This document shows, in pieces, positions 57,291 through 59,834 of a DNA stretch of 59,834 nucleotides. The notes beneath the pieces are model-generated. The model did not search any database and was not told the DNA's origin. It saw only the letters and a program-made list of their open reading frames with translations. Source of the DNA: Jeotgalibacillus soli (GTDB lineage Bacteria; Bacillota; Bacilli; Bacillales; Jeotgalibacillaceae); the NCBI RefSeq assembly GCF_000829435.1, contig NZ_JXRP01000005.1, positions 1 to 59,834 on the forward strand, given 5' to 3'. The translations under genes were made by a program, and so were the position numbers. Position 1 is the stretch's first letter. Each line of letters opens with the position of its first letter.

Positions 57291-57926
57291 TTAAGATCCG
57301 CCGCCCCCGTCACCGCCTTCTTCTGATGAACCTTCATCTTTGGATCCGCCGCCTTCAGACGAACTGCCACCACCACCATCTCCAGACTGTTGTCCCATTT
57401 CTTGTGCTGCTTGTAATAATAAATCTTGTATTTGTTTTTTCATAATGGGGCTTTCCATCGTCTCGAGCATTAGTTTTTTCGTTTCATCTCGGTAGGCCTG
57501 GCTATTCATAATTGACAGTATCTGCTTCTGCATAGAGGGATCTTGGAGCAGTGTAAGCATCATTGCCTGATATTCTGGATCCTTCATTAATCCTTTAATT
57601 AGTTCTTCATGCTGCTGCTGCATGCTTTTAGCAAGTGTCTCAGAAAATGATGGATCCTTAAATGTGTTTTCCCAAAACTTTTTTCCGTCTTCAGAGAGAA
57701 GGGTTTTATCTATTGATTCTTTTACAACTTGCTGATCAAGCACAAGCTCTTTCTTTACCTCTTCATCAGCCAGCAGTTCCTTTAATGCATCTTTTCCCTC
57801 GTTTGTTTTTAATAAATCGACCATCATTTTCTTTGTTTCCTCATAACTATGGGATTCCTCGTTATTAGCGCACGCGGAAAGAAAGCAAATGAGGGTAATA
57901 CTTAAATAAAATAGCCTTTTCGTCAT
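57291..57926 (-). CDS. gerD: Spore germination lipoprotein GerD
   Basis: 211 aa. A signal peptide with lipobox LSAC (cysteine near 19) predicts lipid anchoring in the spore inner membrane. The alpha-helical middle part (about 30-170) would form the trimeric GerD rod. The C-terminal 35 residues are almost only Gly, Ser, Glu and Asp. GerD clusters nutrient receptors into germinosomes. ATG 57926 has SD GGAGGTG on the minus strand; upstream in-frame starts are rejected. Confidence 0.93.
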   Translation of the reverse strand: MTKRLFYLSITLICFLSACANNEESHSYEETKKMMVDLLKTNEGKDALKELLADEEVKKELVLDQQVVKESIDKTLLSEDGKKFWENTFKDPSFSETLAKSMQQQHEELIKGLMKDPEYQAMMLTLLQDPSMQKQILSIMNSQAYRDETKKLMLETMESPIMKKQIQDLLLQAAQEMGQQSGDGGGGSSSEGGGSKDEGSSEEGGDGGGGS

Positions 57927-58074
57927 TTTGTCACCTCCGTGTGAAATAGGTGTGTTCTTAGCGTTTGCAAATGGGCTGGAAATATGCATGTTCACACGGT
58001 ATTCATAGATTTTTCAAACACTGATTGGTACAATCAAGAGACCAAGTGTAAATTAACGTATGGGGGATAAAAAC

Positions 58075-58776
58075 GTGACCATCCGATACTGGATTCGATT
58101 TTTTATAGCTACGATGTTTGTGGGAGGCGTGACAGCTGGGATTGTCGGAATTACTGTCCGCTGGAATGAACTCGTTACATTATTGAACGGACAAGATATT
58201 GTTGAAGTTATCTCAGTTGTTGTCTGGATGATTGGGGTCGGCATAACCTTCAGTGTCATTAGTCAAATGGGTTATTTCGCTTACTTAACCATTCATCAAT
58301 TTGGAGTGAATATATTCCGCTCACTATCTTTATGGAATGCGGTTCAGCTAGTCCTTGTTATTTTTGTATTATTTGATCTTGTTTATTTTCGATTTCAAAG
58401 TTTTGCTGATGAAGGTGATTCACTCTTACCATACATTGGACTTGCGATATTTATCCTTGTTATCGGCTTAATTGTTGCTTATTTCAAAGCTAAACAATCA
58501 AATAAATCAATGTTTACATCCGCTCTTTTCTTTATGGTTGTTGTGACAACACTTGAGTGGCTTCCAGTCCTTCGTGCCAACGAAACCTACTGGCTCATAA
58601 CGATTATGTTCACGCTGCTTGCGACGAATGCGTTTCAAATGCTGGCTCTTCCTAAATACAACAAACGCTCTGAAGAAGAACGATCGGCACGACTGGAGAG
58701 GAAGAAAGCGCAGCAATCACCGTCAAAAACAGAGAAGAACAAATCAAGCAAGCGAAAAAATACTCCAACAACGTAA
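58075..58776 (+). CDS. kbaA: KinB signalling pathway activation protein KbaA
   Basis: 233 aa membrane protein with about six spans (roughly 5-30, 45-65, 90-112, 120-142, 152-172, 178-198) and a basic cytoplasmic tail (RLERKKAQQ... SKRKN). In B. subtilis KbaA activates the kinase KinB for sporulation. GTG 58075 lies after GGGGG; the ATG at 58060 has no SD. The tail is longer than in B. subtilis. Confidence 0.85.
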   Translation: MTIRYWIRFFIATMFVGGVTAGIVGITVRWNELVTLLNGQDIVEVISVVVWMIGVGITFSVISQMGYFAYLTIHQFGVNIFRSLSLWNAVQLVLVIFVLFDLVYFRFQSFADEGDSLLPYIGLAIFILVIGLIVAYFKAKQSNKSMFTSALFFMVVVTTLEWLPVLRANETYWLITIMFTLLATNAFQMLALPKYNKRSEEERSARLERKKAQQSPSKTEKNKSSKRKNTPTT

Positions 58777-58807
58777 ACACGGAAGGCTTATCGCCTCCGT
58801 GTTTTTT
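58775..58807. terminator. Terminator between kbaA and pdaB-like gene
   Basis: AACACGG-A-AGGC pairs with GCCT-CCGTGTT around TTATC, followed by six T on the plus strand. It overlaps the converging gene end. Confidence 0.85.
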
Positions 58808-59522
58808 ACTCTAATAATCGAATTTTACTATCGGAGGAGGCCATCAACTCAATTAAAGATACAAGTTTAGTCTCCTTTGACGATTCAAATGAGGCAAACC
58901 AGCCCTCCCATTCCGTTTTAATATCCTGAAGACGATTTGGGACATTCAACTCCACGACAGCTCCCTTTACTTCTGAGAGGTTTTTATCTTTAATATCATT
59001 CCAATCCATTTGATGTCCAACAACAATAAAATTATTTTGGGCCATAATCTTTATAAGAGAAGGAGAAGATAGGCTTCCTTTTGAGCGGTAATATTCAACA
59101 TTTAAACCATTTTCTTTAAAGAATGACCGGAGTTCTTGTAAATGTGTTGAAACCTCATTCGGTGTTAATGAATCAAAACGAGAAGGATGCGGATCATAGA
59201 TCCCGATGTCGAACCCAGCGAGATGGATATCCTTCACTAGATCACTTTGCCGGTCGACCCAGGAAGGATCGAGGAAAAAAGTTGCTTTACGAATATCATT
59301 TTTCTCAAGCTCTTTTAGCAGCCAGGTGACAGATTCATCACCTAGTTCAATATTAAATGTTAATGCAATACCACTTTCGCCTTTATAAAGAATTCCTGGA
59401 GAAGGCCATACGCCTGAAACTCGAAACGATTGGTCTGGAGCGGGATAGAGCAAAATGGCAAGTGTAACCACAATGAGGATTACGCCTGTCTCGTATCCTT
59501 TTTTGAAAAAATGATTTCGCAT
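58806..59522 (-). CDS. pdaB: PdaB-like polysaccharide deacetylase family protein, divergent
   Basis: 238 aa, one N-terminal membrane span (about 10-27), then a NodB-like fold recognisable from GIALTFNIELGD, KATFFLDPSWV and GFDIGIYD. The catalytic Asp of TFDD is Asn here (TFN), the metal HxxH motif is missing (YDPHPSRF), and RPPxG is replaced by RSKGS. PdaB proteins are needed for late spore cortex maintenance; synteny (kbaA - pdaB - rrn) supports the name. Enzyme activity is doubtful. ATG 59522 follows AGGAGG by 6 nt; the ATG at 59537 contains that SD. Confidence 0.75.
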   Translation of the reverse strand: MRNHFFKKGYETGVILIVVTLAILLYPAPDQSFRVSGVWPSPGILYKGESGIALTFNIELGDESVTWLLKELEKNDIRKATFFLDPSWVDRQSDLVKDIHLAGFDIGIYDPHPSRFDSLTPNEVSTHLQELRSFFKENGLNVEYYRSKGSLSSPSLIKIMAQNNFIVVGHQMDWNDIKDKNLSEVKGAVVELNVPNRLQDIKTEWEGWFASFESSKETKLVSLIELMASSDSKIRLLE

Positions 59523-59602
59523 TCCAATCCTCCTCAATGTAAGGGACCGTTTTTAAAGCATATGAAACAAAAAAGAAAAATATCATTTTTTTATAAATAG
59601 TA

Positions 59603-59631
59603 TTGACCACTGTGAAAAGGGGTGATATAGT
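59603..59631 (+). promoter_or_regulatory. rRNA operon promoter P1
   Basis: TTGACC (59603-59608), a 17-nt spacer and TATAGT (59626-59631). Confidence 0.7.
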
Positions 59632-59698
59632 GATAAATGTCGCTTCTGAGGAACGATTAATATGCTTTACAACAACAAAAAAGAATTTAAAAAAGTTG

Positions 59699-59728
59699 TT
59701 GACATAACAATCGACAAAATGTTATGAT
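59699..59728 (+). promoter_or_regulatory. rRNA operon promoter P2
   Basis: TTGACA (59699-59704), an 18-nt spacer and TATGAT (59723-59728), 96 nt downstream of P1, typical of tandem Bacillus rrn promoters. A-rich sequence upstream may act as UP element. Confidence 0.85.
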
Positions 59729-59834
59729 AGATTGGTCGCTTGAGAGAGCAATGCAACTGAGAAACACCTTGAACCTTGAAAACTAAACAACCTAAAACGT
59801 CAACGTTAATTCTTGATTTAAGTAACATTTAAGA
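59729..59834 (+). other. 5' leader of an rRNA operon
   Basis: Contains CTTGAACCTTGAAAACTAAACAA (59768-59790), the boxA-like leader sequence found ahead of Bacillaceae 16S genes. The 16S start is beyond the right edge. Confidence 0.8.

Overview
The window is a conserved housekeeping segment of a spore-forming, low-GC Gram-positive bacterium of the family Bacillaceae. Evidence for this is the ctsR-mcsA-mcsB-clpC heat-shock operon, sigH, disA, a T-box on cysES, the sporulation genes cwlD, gerD and kbaA, and gene order close to that of Bacillus subtilis between two rRNA loci (B. subtilis ctsR to pdaB). The genus cannot be fixed from this stretch.

Layout. 1-300: a terminator and a degenerate 5S rRNA remnant, the edge of an upstream rRNA locus, followed by about 1 kb without genes. 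1.3-5.9 kb: CtsR-repressed protein quality control operon (ctsR, mcsA, mcsB, clpC). 6.0-12.5 kb: radA, disA, yacL, ispD, ispF, gltX (DNA repair, c-di-AMP synthesis, isoprenoid precursors, Glu-tRNA). 12.5-17.4 kb: a Cys T-box leader controlling cysE and cysS, then mrnC, rlmB, rae1 and sigH. 17.4-21.3 kb: rpmGB, secE, nusG and the L11-L1 and L10-L12 genes with an L10 leader. 21.5-29.6 kb: ybxB, rpoB, rpoC. 29.7-34.5 kb: the str operon (rplGB/ybxF, rpsL, rpsG, fusA, tufA). 35-50.3 kb: the S10-spc-alpha supercluster from rpsJ to rplQ, including secY, adk, map, a KOW protein gene, infA and rpoA. 50.3-54 kb: ECF transporter energy module (ecfA1, ecfA2, ecfT) and truA. 54-55.1 kb: rplM-rpsI with an L13 leader. 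55.4-59.5 kb: cwlD, salA, gerD, kbaA and a pdaB-like gene. 59.6-59.8 kb: tandem promoters and leader of the next rRNA operon; the 16S gene starts beyond the window.

Almost everything serves translation, transcription, protein export and proteolysis, so high expression and autogenous control dominate. Several strong sigma-A promoters with 17-18 nt spacers are visible, along with terminators, one T-box and the L10 and L13 leaders. Many starts are GTG or TTG; I moved starts to the codon with a Shine-Dalgarno (SD) sequence and family-typical N-terminus.

I found no mobile element, CRISPR array, tRNA gene, defence cassette or clearly new biological system. The observations most worth checking are an attenuator-like leader before ecfA1 (two mutually exclusive pairings ahead of a terminator), a hairpin inserted between the nusG SD and its start codon, the truncated 5S remnant at the left edge, a PdaB-like protein that has lost the deacetylase motifs, and a palindrome overlapping the likely salA -10 box. 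All were found by eye; no folding, alignment or database search was run.
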